From Alteromonadaceae bacterium (GTDB lineage Bacteria > Pseudomonadota > Gammaproteobacteria > Enterobacterales > Alteromonadaceae): a stretch of 64,000 bases of DNA. Positions 19,446 to 27,761 of this stretch are shown here, one piece after another. The notes under the pieces are model-generated. The model saw nothing but the letters and a program-made list of their open reading frames with translations, was not told the origin of the DNA and made no database searches. Position 1 is the first letter of the stretch; every line of letters starts with the position of its first letter. A program made the position numbers and the translations under genes. The stretch spans positions 54,934 through 118,933 of the forward strand of contig JABSOI010000017.1 in the NCBI GenBank assembly GCA_013216015.1, read 5' to 3'.

Positions 19446-19762
19446 TACCAATCCAAATCTTCAATATTGCTATATTCTTTCATTCGTTTCGGTTTAGAAG
19501 AGGCTCTTTGGCGCTTTCGCTTATTTCGTTCAACCATCTGGACAGGTGATACGGACTCTTCAGGAAATGCGGATTCAAACACATCAATACGACCCAGTGC
19601 TCTCATTATAGTTATATATGTATCAAGCCCGCTTTTGCCTTTTTCAGCATTTACAATTGCAGTTCTGGATAACCCTGCAAGTTCAGCTAATGACTCTTGA
19701 GAAAAATTCTGATTGAGTCTATATTGTTTAATTCTTTCGCCAATTACAATGGAACTAACCAT
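19445..19762 (-). CDS. hipB: HipB-type antitoxin/regulator
   Basis: A 105-residue XRE-family helix-turn-helix protein (about residues 8-62: ERIKQYRLNQNFSQESLAELAGLSRTAIVNAEKGKSG). It would bind HipA and repress the hipBA promoter. The frame is open from 19783, but the ATG at 19762 has an AGAGG ribosome site seven bases upstream. The C-terminal tail is basic (RNKRKRQRASSKPKRMKE). It overlaps hipA by one base. It remains intact while hipA is frameshifted. Confidence 0.87.
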   Translation of the reverse strand: MVSSIVIGERIKQYRLNQNFSQESLAELAGLSRTAIVNAEKGKSGLDTYITIMRALGRIDVFESAFPEESVSPVQMVERNKRKRQRASSKPKRMKEYSNIEDLDW

Positions 19763-19802
19763 AACGACCTCTTTAGAATACATTGATTGCTATAACCTAC
19801 TT

Positions 19803-19824
19803 ATTGTGCGCCATAAAGCACAAT
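19803..19824. promoter_or_regulatory. Candidate HipB operator
   Basis: A perfect inverted repeat, ATTGTGC at 19803-19809 and GCACAAT at 19818-19824 with an 8-base spacer, lies about 40 bases upstream of hipB. The geometry resembles the E. coli HipB operators (short arms, N8 spacer), though the arm sequence differs. A second palindrome (GTATCT-GATA-AGATAC, 19884-19899) lies further up. The rest of the gap to 20355 shows no gene. Confidence 0.6.
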
Positions 19825-20355
19825 GTTCAATACTAGAAGCAATGTTTTCTAGGGAAGACAAAAAGTGATAAATGTATGTATCCGTATCTGATAAGATACA
19901 TTGTGAAGAGATAAAGGTGGAGCATGGAAAACTGTTAAAAAATCAATTATGTTGACGTTTTGATTAGAATAGCCAAGTATTATTCGTTTAAATTTAGAGC
20001 TATATTAATAAAATATTAGATAATGCCCTTTGAATAAAGCGTAAACCATTAATGAAGTAAAAATGTAAGCGCTACTATTTATGTTGTCAACTTGCATTAT
20101 TGTCGAAAATTGTTGTCGAAATTGAACTTAGATTTTCACAATCTTTAGGTAACAAGTGATGAGGTTGAATTTGTTTCGTTTTTGAAGAAACATTGGAAGT
20201 AAATTAATAATCAAATTCAGCTAATGTAAAAATGGTAGCTGGATTTAGACGGGCCTTGTTAAGCGAATGCAACTAGTGAAGCATGAAAGTAATGAATTTA
20301 CCCTATACACATAGGGTAAATTTAAGCGTTAATTACATGGTGGAAAGTGTAAAGA

Positions 20356-20919
20356 CTAGTTTAACTCTTTATCCTGCCAGAATTTAGTTCCTTTAACTGT
20401 AGCTTGAAGCGCTAAACCACTTTCAGTAAAAGTGTATACTGTAACATCACCATAATAGGCTTCTCCTTCAATTGATGCTCCTTTATCACCCGCTTTGGCT
20501 GAAGCATCTGCGTTACCACCGAAAGTCCATCCGGTATCAACAAAGTTATTCATTGCATCTACAGTATGAAAGACCATTACAATACGGTAATCCTTCACTC
20601 CAATACCTAATCCGATCCCAGCTTCAGCCATATTCATGTAGGTATATTTACTTGTACTCCTACTTTTAACAACGCCATACCCTGTTCCGGCTGCCATGAA
20701 TATTAAATTGACATTAGCATTTGAAAAAACCGCATAGCCAGGTGCTGAATTGATTTGGCTGCGGGTGTCGGGTTTTTCGGCAAATAGTTTTGTTAATACC
20801 GTATCTTTCATTTTCAGAATTTCATGTTGTTTTTCTGCTTTAGTTCCACTTCCCATTGAAGCACAAGCCACTAAGGTGAAGATAAAAAACAAACAAGATA
20901 AATTTTTAATCGAGAGCAT
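20356..20919 (-). CDS. SYLF/YSC84-domain lipoprotein
   Basis: A 187-residue lipoprotein. The lipobox LVAC places the acylated cysteine at residue 19. The remainder is a SYLF (YSC84/Las17-binding) domain with the pattern APGYAVFSNANVNLIFMAAGTGYGVV ... FHTVDAMNNFVDTGWTFGGNADASAKAG. SYLF domains bind lipids in eukaryotes; bacterial members are usually envelope lipoproteins of unknown role. It stands alone on the minus strand in the accessory segment. Confidence 0.85.
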   Translation of the reverse strand: MLSIKNLSCLFFIFTLVACASMGSGTKAEKQHEILKMKDTVLTKLFAEKPDTRSQINSAPGYAVFSNANVNLIFMAAGTGYGVVKSRSTSKYTYMNMAEAGIGLGIGVKDYRIVMVFHTVDAMNNFVDTGWTFGGNADASAKAGDKGASIEGEAYYGDVTVYTFTESGLALQATVKGTKFWQDKELN

Positions 20920-21059
20920 AATGTATTTCCTTTTACAATTTATTAATTAGAGTCTAGAACATAGTTTCAGTTTTGTAATACTACTTGTTTTATTTTTGTT
21001 ACATTAATTCAATTAGCTGTTATATTTAAGTAGTCAAACGTTAACTGTAGGAGTTTTGA

Positions 21060-21218
21060 ATGAAAAAAGCAGTAAGTTTATTTATTTTGGTTGCTTTTAT
21101 TATGGGTTGTGCTCCTGAAATAGGTAGCAAGGAATGGTGCGAAAATTTAAAAGAAAAGCCTAAAGGCGATTGGACAATGACCGAAATGAAAGACTATACG
21201 AAACATTGTATTTTTTAA
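21060..21218 (+). CDS. Small DUF3012-type lipoprotein
   Basis: A 52-residue lipoprotein read from the ATG at 21060, preceded by a TAGGAG ribosome site. The N-terminus MKKAVSLFILVAFIMGCAPE carries a lipobox with the cysteine at residue 17. The mature part (IGSKEWCENLKEKPKGDWTMTEMKD) matches the DUF3012 pattern, with two further cysteines. Function unknown. A GC-rich hairpin follows the stop. Confidence 0.8.
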   Translation: MKKAVSLFILVAFIMGCAPEIGSKEWCENLKEKPKGDWTMTEMKDYTKHCIF

Positions 21219-21235
21219 CCATCTTGATGTTTTAT

Positions 21236-21256
21236 AGCCGACTGGAGTGGTCGGTT
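21236..21256 (+). terminator. Hairpin after the DUF3012 gene
   Basis: AGCCGAC (21236-21242) can pair with GTCGGTT (21250-21256) around a 7-base loop, 17 bases after the stop. Only a weak AT tract follows, so the terminator call is tentative. The remaining 250 bases to the insertion sequence show no gene. Confidence 0.5.
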
Positions 21257-21503
21257 ATATAGCATTTCCTGTTCATTGAATTTCCCCGACAGAAGAAGGT
21301 CTTTTAGATAAACCAGTCATAAGTGTTCAAGACTTGTACTCCAAAATATAAGTTCGAATCCAGAACAATACAAATAACCAGAATTATCCTTTTTAACAGA
21401 CAGTTAGCCTGTATAACTGTCATGTTGATTAGCGGGTTAAGCATAATTCTTTGCTCTTAAGTTTTCCTTTTTATTCTTGATGTCACTAGGAGCTCAGAAA
21501 GGG

Positions 21504-22803
21504 CAGGGCAAACGGGTCTTAATTAACCAATTGTCAACCCAACCATAAGTACCTTCATCATATAGTCATCATCCCAACCCGATTTTAAACGTTTATTTTT
21601 GACACCTAAGCGTATACTTTTTTCATTTTTTAATAAATTAAGAGCGACTTTATTCATTAATGCAAAGTTTTCAACTGCATGACCACTTCTCAGCCGATTG
21701 TAATCTTCGTTGAAGCTAACATCTAGTTGCCAGTGAAGTTTATTCTCAACATGCCAATGAGTTCTTATTGCATGGGCAATAAATTCCGCGGATTTATCGT
21801 GATGACTAGTGATGTAATAGCGGCGCTCATAACTTTCTTTTCCATTCATTTCCCTTGTAGATTCGATCATGGCTATTCCCCTTATACTTTTCCATCGCGG
21901 GTGAATATCTTTTAACCAGTCGACGTCACACGTAAGCCAAACTTTACGTGTTTCTATTCTTCCGTGATCACCATTAACACTACTAAAAACATCATGTGGT
22001 ATTTTTGAAAAGTTATTCTTAAGATTTGTATCTAAAAATAGTTTGATATCATCATGGAATTCACCTTGGTTTCCTTTAAGTGCTAGAACGTAATTTCCTT
22101 TTTGTTCAACAATTTGCTCACCAATTTTAAATTGAGCTCCCATTGCATCAGTCGTGATGGTGGCGCCTTCAATATCAAGAAGTTCTAGTAATTTTGGAAT
22201 AGCAGTGATCTCATTTGATTTATCAGATACTTTTATTTGTCCAAAGCAAAGGTTATTTTTAACGGACCAAGCACTCACTAAATGAATGGCTGGAATGCCA
22301 TTCGTTTTGTCTAAAGTCCTTCGCATTACTTTGCCATCAATAGCAACGATATCATCTTTTAAATCACCTAAAGAGCATACCCACGCAGTAAAAGCACGAG
22401 CAAATTCATGAGGGTTAATGCGGTTAAAAACATCGTTAAATGTATCTCTACAAGGAATACCATTTTCTAAATCAAGAAACTCCCCAAACCAAGCTTTTTT
22501 AGATTTGCCATATTCGGAGATAGATTGAAAATCATCACAACCAGCAATAATCGCACAGATAGATATTGTTAAAATATTAATTAACGGATGAAGCTTTGTT
22601 CTATTCATACGAGGGTCAGTTAAGTCTTTAAATGCTTCACTAATAGTTGTAGGGCTCATCATAATCTCAGGCAAAGACCATTATATGCCATGAGTAAAAA
22701 AGATCGTCAAATTGATCATTTAATCTATTGAGAATAATCTTAAAGTTTAAATTATATTCACTGTTAATTTACAAAACTGTTTAATTTAGACCCGTTTGCC
22801 CTG
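21504..22803 (-). mobile_element. ISAs1-family insertion sequence, 1300 bp
   Basis: Terminal inverted repeats are readable: CAGGGCAAACGGGTCTTAAT at 21504-21523 and its near-identical complement ending at 22803 (one mismatch in the first 20 bases). It carries a single full-length transposase on the minus strand. The 8-base flanks differ (AGAAAGGG on the left, GCCTTTTG on the right), so there is no target duplication. The right end cuts the 3' end of an integrase-like gene. Confidence 0.9.
21523..22674 (-). CDS. ISAs1-family transposase
   Basis: A 383-residue DDE transposase. The N-terminal DUF4338/DDE_Tnp_1-associated pattern is TISEAFKDLTDPRMNRTKLHPLINIL. Catalytic region residues include IVAIDGKVMRRT (first Asp), ATITTDAMGAQ (second Asp) and the C-terminal HWHVENKLHWQLDVSFNED (Glu). 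The length fits a complete ISAs1-family enzyme and no frameshift is seen, so the element could still be mobile. Confidence 0.92.
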   Translation of the reverse strand: MPEIMMSPTTISEAFKDLTDPRMNRTKLHPLINILTISICAIIAGCDDFQSISEYGKSKKAWFGEFLDLENGIPCRDTFNDVFNRINPHEFARAFTAWVCSLGDLKDDIVAIDGKVMRRTLDKTNGIPAIHLVSAWSVKNNLCFGQIKVSDKSNEITAIPKLLELLDIEGATITTDAMGAQFKIGEQIVEQKGNYVLALKGNQGEFHDDIKLFLDTNLKNNFSKIPHDVFSSVNGDHGRIETRKVWLTCDVDWLKDIHPRWKSIRGIAMIESTREMNGKESYERRYYITSHHDKSAEFIAHAIRTHWHVENKLHWQLDVSFNEDYNRLRSGHAVENFALMNKVALNLLKNEKSIRLGVKNKRLKSGWDDDYMMKVLMVGLTIG

Positions 22804-24035
22804 GCCTTTTGTGGTAATATTGGCTGGCAGGACTTAAGTGTGTCAAAATAGCCATCTATAGCATCATGTATCAACTCTTCAGGTGGGTATACACTGGTAA
22901 TTCCTTTTTGGTGCCTTTTGTTACGACGCCCTTTTACATGCTCAGCTTGGAATCCTCTATCATTATTGGTGACATCAGTAAGCTTAAGCCTTTCTAGATT
23001 GCTTGTTTGTACTCTATCAGATGCTAAAAAACATTGTGCTGCAAATACTTCAACTAAAGAAGGTGCAAACAAGTCACGATAGACTATAGAGCGAATCGAA
23101 GGCTGCTGATATTTCTTACCTTTATATTTAAATTCCTTCGAAACTCTTTCGTCTAATTGAAGTACTTTCTTAAATATAAGTTGCATCTCATCTAACGATG
23201 TAGAAGGTTTGAAGGGGTGTCTTAACGATTGAATCAACCTTTCCATCAAAACCAGATCATTCGAATTCGATACGAATTTCACAAGGGGGTAATATAGGGC
23301 CCTACATTCATCATTTAACTCTTTTTTAACTCCTGAAAAAACTCCAAAAGATACAGGAGGAGCTGTAATGTTACGTTTTTTAAGCCGTGTAACCAAATCG
23401 TTAATTTCTGAATCAAGCAGAATAACTTCTCGTTGTCTTTTATGCTCAAGTAATGTCCAACAACATATTAGCCGCAATGACTTAACTATTTCAGTATCAC
23501 TATATGGGCAATTTGGAAACATCTCAGAAAGTGGTGGATAAGGATTTGTAGGGCTTCTCTCAAAATTTGGAAAATGGGCTAGATAAAGTCGTAGTTGATC
23601 GCAGTAGTTATTTCTGTCATTTACTTTCTCTATTTCGCTAAGATACCAGTCTATGGGTGATTTAGAATACTTTACAGTCGCTCCAACTGTATTTCCTTTT
23701 TGGCTGGAGTTTTTTATAACATATTGCAAAAACTCAGCAAAAACATCCTGAGGTACATCGCGGTCACTCTGATAGTTATTATGAGCAATAAACTTAAATA
23801 GTAGTAAAATACCTCTAACCTGATTCTGTCGTGATAATACAGCTAGCCCTTTAAATTTAATGGAATGCAAATAGTCGATAGACACTAGATGTAAAGTTAA
23901 TTTAGTATCTTTTGGCACACTAATACGTTTTAACTCCTTTTGACCAATCCCCACTAAGGCTTCTGTCTTGGAGTACTGGGCCGGTAATACCCTGGCAGGA
24001 ATATCAAAGTCATTTAAATCCATGCTGTCATCCAT
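22764..24035 (-). pseudogene. Integrase-like mobile-element protein, 3' end cut by IS
   Basis: A 423-residue frame whose last dozen codons (from about RANGSKLN) come from the inserted IS; native sequence ends near 22804. The native C-terminal part resembles the first half of a tyrosine-recombinase catalytic domain (LASDRVQTSNLERLKLTDV ... VKGRRNKR), so the second half, with the expected His-x-x-Arg and Tyr, is missing. The start is coupled to the upstream recombinase by a TAATG overlap. A recombinase followed by a large integrase-like partner recalls the first two genes of gamma-mobile-trio (GmtY-GmtZ) modules. That comparison is from memory and unverified; a third gene would be expected where the IS now lies. 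Confidence 0.7.
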
Positions 24036-25198
24036 TACTTATCTCCCTTTTTATACTTTTTATGGTACAGCTGACCAAAAACCGCCTTTTGGAGATTAAG
24101 ATCATTCATTACCTTCAATCGTTTATTTAAAACCGCATCATAAAAGATGTAAATCTCAGTAGTTTCTGGATCTTCATGACCCATCCATTGCGTAACAAAA
24201 ACACGCGGGTCCTGTCCTGTTTCCTGACAAAACATCACCATGTTGGTTGCATAACATTTACGCAAGGTATGATAGCGTCTCTCTTGCCATGTTTTGACTT
24301 CATCTTCATTCAGGGTGGTTTTAGCGAGGTAGGTGTTAATGCAGCCACGAAATAGCTCCGTACCATAGCTCTCGTAGCTCAAAGGTTTGCCTTTCTTATT
24401 GCACATCAAAGTAGTTTTTATGTGCTTAGCACGTCCCCATAAAAAATCGTATATCGCGGTTGTACCTTTAACCGTCAGTTGTACACTTCGTGTTTTATCC
24501 CCTTTGCCAAGTACGTCAAGTTTGATGGCACGAGGTACTCGTTTTTCTTTTTCTTTGGGCAAAAGTTTTTTAAGTTTTTTAACACATAGGTTACCTTCAA
24601 TCACCAGCTCTTCTGTCCTAAACCCTGCGTGATAGCCAAGCAATAATGCGAGCTCGTCACGTTCGCGTAAGAAGGGATCTTTGGTAGTTAAGTTAGCAAG
24701 CACCACTTCTTTAAAGGTCTCTTCATCCATAAAAGTCTCATGGAGCTTCGTGGTTAAGCCTTGCATAATACTGGTTTTTGTTTCTTCATCGCCATAGGAA
24801 TAAGTAAAATGTGGAAAGGTGTCCATTAGTCCGTGGGAATAAGCAAATTGATAGAAGCCGGTAAGCGAAGCGATATGACGTTCGACAGTACTGTCTTTGA
24901 GCTGCAATTGTACTTTGAGATAGCCGTGTAGATATCGTGACATCTGTTCATCTGTCATCTCTCTATAATCTATGCCATAGATCCCTTGGACATTTTCTGT
25001 ATGCTCAAGCACGGTAAAGAATTTAGTAAGATCGAATGAGTAGGCGCGGATACTCGTCTTAGCTTGACCAGTCTTAGCTAAATGAAATAAATACATGCTT
25101 GGTGCAAAAATAGGAATCCCTGCGTCATCTACAACACATTTAAAATCCAGCACCCTCGATGCATATTTGTAATTTTCAACCGACCTAGACTCTGCCAT
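24035..25198 (-). CDS. Tyrosine recombinase/integrase
   Basis: A 387-residue site-specific recombinase from the ATG at 25198 (GGAG ribosome site eight bases upstream; the frame opens six codons earlier). The N-terminal SAM-like core-binding domain is at about 35-130. The catalytic domain has the first Arg in GYHAGFRTEELVIEG, His-x-x-Arg in YHTLRKCYATNMV, the WMGHEDPETTEIY stretch, and a candidate nucleophile Tyr in IYIFYD. It is the leading gene of a two-gene unit with the truncated integrase-like gene and has its own near-consensus promoter. GmtY-like by context; the symbol is not assigned. Confidence 0.85.
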   Translation of the reverse strand: MAESRSVENYKYASRVLDFKCVVDDAGIPIFAPSMYLFHLAKTGQAKTSIRAYSFDLTKFFTVLEHTENVQGIYGIDYREMTDEQMSRYLHGYLKVQLQLKDSTVERHIASLTGFYQFAYSHGLMDTFPHFTYSYGDEETKTSIMQGLTTKLHETFMDEETFKEVVLANLTTKDPFLRERDELALLLGYHAGFRTEELVIEGNLCVKKLKKLLPKEKEKRVPRAIKLDVLGKGDKTRSVQLTVKGTTAIYDFLWGRAKHIKTTLMCNKKGKPLSYESYGTELFRGCINTYLAKTTLNEDEVKTWQERRYHTLRKCYATNMVMFCQETGQDPRVFVTQWMGHEDPETTEIYIFYDAVLNKRLKVMNDLNLQKAVFGQLYHKKYKKGDK

Positions 25199-25217
25199 GA
25201 AATTATCTCCAATCACC

Positions 25218-25261
25218 TTATGTTGACATCTTAACCATAAAAAAAGGTTTTGTCAACATAA
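25218..25261 (-). promoter_or_regulatory. Recombinase promoter inside a palindrome
   Basis: On the minus strand a near-consensus sigma-70 promoter is readable: TTGACA (25251-25256), a 17-base spacer and TAAGAT (25228-25233). It is framed by a perfect 11-bp inverted repeat, TTATGTTGACA and TGTCAACATAA (25218-25228 and 25251-25261), whose arms overlap the -35 and the bases just downstream of the -10. This suggests autorepression or a recombination site. It lies 20 bases upstream of the recombinase start. Confidence 0.72.
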
Positions 25262-25853
25262 TCAACAAAAAAGACAATCCCAGATAATCGGTCCAGTCTT
25301 CAAAGGTCATAACCCTGAATAACGTCAGCATGGAAATAGCAATATCACCCCATAAAACAGAATTAATGTCGTTGAAAAAGCTGGAACCTACTGCTGCGTA
25401 TATATAAAAAATGATAAACATAAGCAGTACAACATAACCCAGCTGGGGAAGTGCACGAAGTAGCGAGTTAAGCAAAAGTCGAAGCTCGGGAATAAATGAG
25501 ATCATTCTCATTACCCGGAAAATTCTGATCAACCGACCAATTAACGCCAGTTCACTGTCTTCAATTGGGATCAAACTTACTAATACAATTAAAGTATCGA
25601 ATACATTCCAACCTTTAGTGAAAAAACGTTTTTTGTTCTGTTCACCTATAAAACGTATCACAATTTCAAATAAAAAAATCAGCGTAATAAACCAATCTAA
25701 AACTTTAAGAGCACTCATTGCTGACGCTGGAATATCGTACGTTTTAGCGCCAATCAGCAGGGCCGAAAGAATAATGATTGAAATGACAAACAATTCAAAA
25801 ATTTTATTATGCTTCAATTTAAAAGAAAAAGATTTAATTGTACTGAGATCCAT
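25218..25853 (-). pseudogene. Ion transporter (voltage-gated channel family), C-terminus replaced
   Basis: The frame encodes a 6-TM ion-transport protein: S1 at about 18-38, S2 at about 52-70, an S4-like segment (LIGRLIRIFRVMRMISFIPELRLLL), S5, and a pore region ending MLTLFRVMTFEDWTD. After that point the family normally continues for about 50-70 residues with the last pore helix and S6. Here the sequence changes to a short unrelated tail (YLGLSFLLIMLTKPFFMVKMST) that overlaps the recombinase promoter. The gene therefore looks truncated at the mobile-unit junction near 25270, and loss of S6 should abolish channel function. Confidence 0.75.
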
Positions 25854-25976
25854 TAATGTGACTCTTGGTTAACAAAATTTAAAAATGGCATTTTACCCTA
25901 AATGCTATCAATCGGAAAAATTAAATCGCATTAATGAATTTATTGATTATTCACAATTCGAATTATACGAATTGTA

Positions 25977-26215
25977 TTGGCTATGTCCCAGTTTTGTGTG
26001 CCAAACACCATAAGTAACTGTTTTATAATACTTATAAGATAATGCCACATCAACTTTGTTAAAGTCGAAATTTTAACGCGTATGATGGTTTAGCCAATAA
26101 AAACATAATTTTATCAGGTGGTTAACGGCTTGGTGGTCACCAAATGTTATGGGTTACACCGTTGGACAACCCATCCTGCAACTATTATAGCCACACTTAA
26201 CTGGGACATAGCCAA
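25977..26215. mobile_element. Miniature inverted-repeat element, 239 bp
   Basis: The ends TTGGCTATGTCCCAGTT and AACTGGGACATAGCCAA are perfect inverted repeats. The element is flanked by the 5-base direct repeat TTGTA (25972-25976 and 26216-26220). The interior holds a hairpin core related to the GATGGGTTA/TAACCCATC repeat. No protein is encoded. It shares ends and duplication length with the copy at 58756-58980. Confidence 0.85.
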
Positions 26216-26618
26216 TTGTATTAAGTTAGTGGTAGGGATCGATGAGGATAAATTTTCAAGAGCACAGGTTTTTAGTTCCAGACAAAACATTTGATGATGT
26301 ATCTCTTATTCAAAAATAGTTTTGTCATGTACTGGTTGAGTTTGTCTATTTTATTAAACAGGCGTGCCCTAAACTAAAATCCTAAAAAGAATAAATTATG
26401 GCACCTTCTAATATGTGCATTGAACCGTTTTTCCATAATATATCACCATTTAGATCATTAGCTTCTATCCGCCTCTGAACACAAATATGATGATGGAAAT
26501 TAGTGCAAAGCCCAGAGCATTTGGGTAAATAATTCTTTTGGAACAAAAATCAAAACACTAAAGATCAGTAACTAACCATCGATAAATATTTCCTAACAGG
26601 CAGCAAAAAAGTTGCCTG
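26216..26618. other. Non-coding stretch
   Basis: About 400 bases of AT-rich DNA between the miniature element and the transposase remnant. No ORF, repeat or RNA gene was recognised. Confidence 0.5.
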
Positions 26619-26834
26619 CTAACCAGGTGCAAAAATGTCATAGAAAAACCCTCTCAACGGATGAAATAATCGCGTCAGCTCCATTATTTCACCACAATGT
26701 GGGCATTTAAACGGATTTCGCTCTGCAACCTCTTCAAAAAAATTAGCATAAGTTAATCGATTAACAAACGTCACCATTGCATCCACCAAATCTCCTGCAA
26801 TACGTGCAATAATTTCAAACCTAAATTTGCACTA
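26619..26834 (-). pseudogene. Transposase C-terminal remnant
   Basis: A start-less frame on the minus strand encodes RFEIIARIAGDLVDAMVTFV, then an EEVAERNPFKCPHCGEIMEL stretch and ends LFHPLRGFFYDIFAPG before a TAG. The Cys-Pro-x-Cys zinc-knuckle pattern and the terminal phrase resemble the C-terminus of IS91-like (Y2) transposases. Only about 70 residues remain and no start or ends of an element are visible. Confidence 0.5.
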
Positions 26835-26889
26835 TAAGCAGCTAAATTAAGCAGCTAAATTGTCTTTGTTGAAAGATGTTAAATGCCTA

Positions 26890-27510
26890 CTAAACGCCAG
26901 CCAAATGATCAGCAATAATTTCATAACTGCTTTGCCAGTGCTTATAATCCACAGGAATAGTGATAAGTTGCTCATTCACGCACAATACTAATGACGGAAA
27001 ACCCTGTGTTGGCATTTTTCTAACCCTGGAAATTTCCTTTACTAATTGCTGATTTAGCTCATTGCTCGTTATTTTTTGCCCGAACAACTCTCTGTCTAGC
27101 CCAATTTCAGCGGCAATATCAACTAAGGTATCAATATTTGAAGGGTTCTTTGCATGTAAATAATATGCCTGTTGAATGCCCAGATACATCGCTTGCTCTA
27201 AATTGTATTCCCGAGCAAGCAATACAGCCCGGCATGCAGGGTAAGTTGAACGTCTTGGTTGACAGTGGTCCCAAAAATCAAAGTTGAATTGTGTGCCCAG
27301 CTGCTGAAAAATTTTACGCCATGTCTGCTGTAAAAAGCTCTGCATTTCATCTGGCATTGGTTTGTCTGAATCTTCAGCTAAACCACCCACAAGGTATTGA
27401 ATATTAACAACTGACTTTAGTTTATCTTTCAAAGCCAACCACGTTGGCCGATAACCCCAACACCAACTGCACATGGGATCATAAACATAATATAAAATAG
27501 GTGCTTTCAT
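26890..27510 (-). CDS. DsbA-family (FrnE-like) thioredoxin-fold protein
   Basis: A 206-residue cytoplasmic protein (no signal peptide) of the DsbA family. The active site CSWCW lies in DPMCSWCWGYRPTW at residues 10-23. A helical insert follows (QLGTQFNFDFWDHCQPRRSTYPACRAVLLARE), and the cis-Pro region is PTQGFPSLVL. It resembles FrnE/2-hydroxychromene-isomerase-like oxidoreductases. A thiol-disulfide role in the cytoplasm is likely; the substrate is unknown. No operon partners. Confidence 0.88.
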   Translation of the reverse strand: MKAPILYYVYDPMCSWCWGYRPTWLALKDKLKSVVNIQYLVGGLAEDSDKPMPDEMQSFLQQTWRKIFQQLGTQFNFDFWDHCQPRRSTYPACRAVLLAREYNLEQAMYLGIQQAYYLHAKNPSNIDTLVDIAAEIGLDRELFGQKITSNELNQQLVKEISRVRKMPTQGFPSLVLCVNEQLITIPVDYKHWQSSYEIIADHLAGV

Positions 27511-27652
27511 GCGATTTTTTACTTTTATAGGATGACTTAGCTATCCTACTGTATTTTACGATAAAGCGCACTTTCTATAACTTTAACAAAAGTTTATCGG
27601 GTTTGTTTTTCCGTGTGATGTTATCGAAACTTTGAGGTAATTTTTATATATT

Positions 27653-27680
27653 AAAAAGCCCGCAAAAATGCAGGCTTTTA
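27653..27680 (-). terminator. Terminator of the multi-domain nuclease gene
   Basis: On the minus strand AAAGCCTGC pairs with GCGGGCTTT around a short loop and is followed by T residues. It lies about 80 bases after the nuclease stop codon. Confidence 0.8.
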
Positions 27681-27693
27681 ATTTCCAGAGCTT

Positions 27694-27755
27694 TTAATTA
27701 CTGTATACGATTAATTACTATATACGATTAATGACTATATACAGTTAATTACTAG
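27694..27755. repeat. 17-bp tandem repeat
   Basis: The unit TTAATTACTATATACGA occurs three times with one to three changes (27694-27710, 27711-27727, 27728-27744), plus a partial fourth to 27755. It sits between the nuclease stop and its terminator, so it would be in the 3' untranslated mRNA. Confidence 0.9.
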
Positions 27756-27761
27756 CCTTTG

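Noticed and set aside
19940..20100. TTATGTTGAC-like sequences as the far end of the recombinase unit
   Set aside because: They match only ten bases of the palindrome at 25218, and the missing channel 3' end is not next to them.
21330..21370. Sequence resembling a tRNA T-arm (AGTTCGAATCC) left of the IS, as a possible attachment site
   Set aside because: No acceptor, D or anticodon stem can be built around it and the T-stem does not pair; probably chance.
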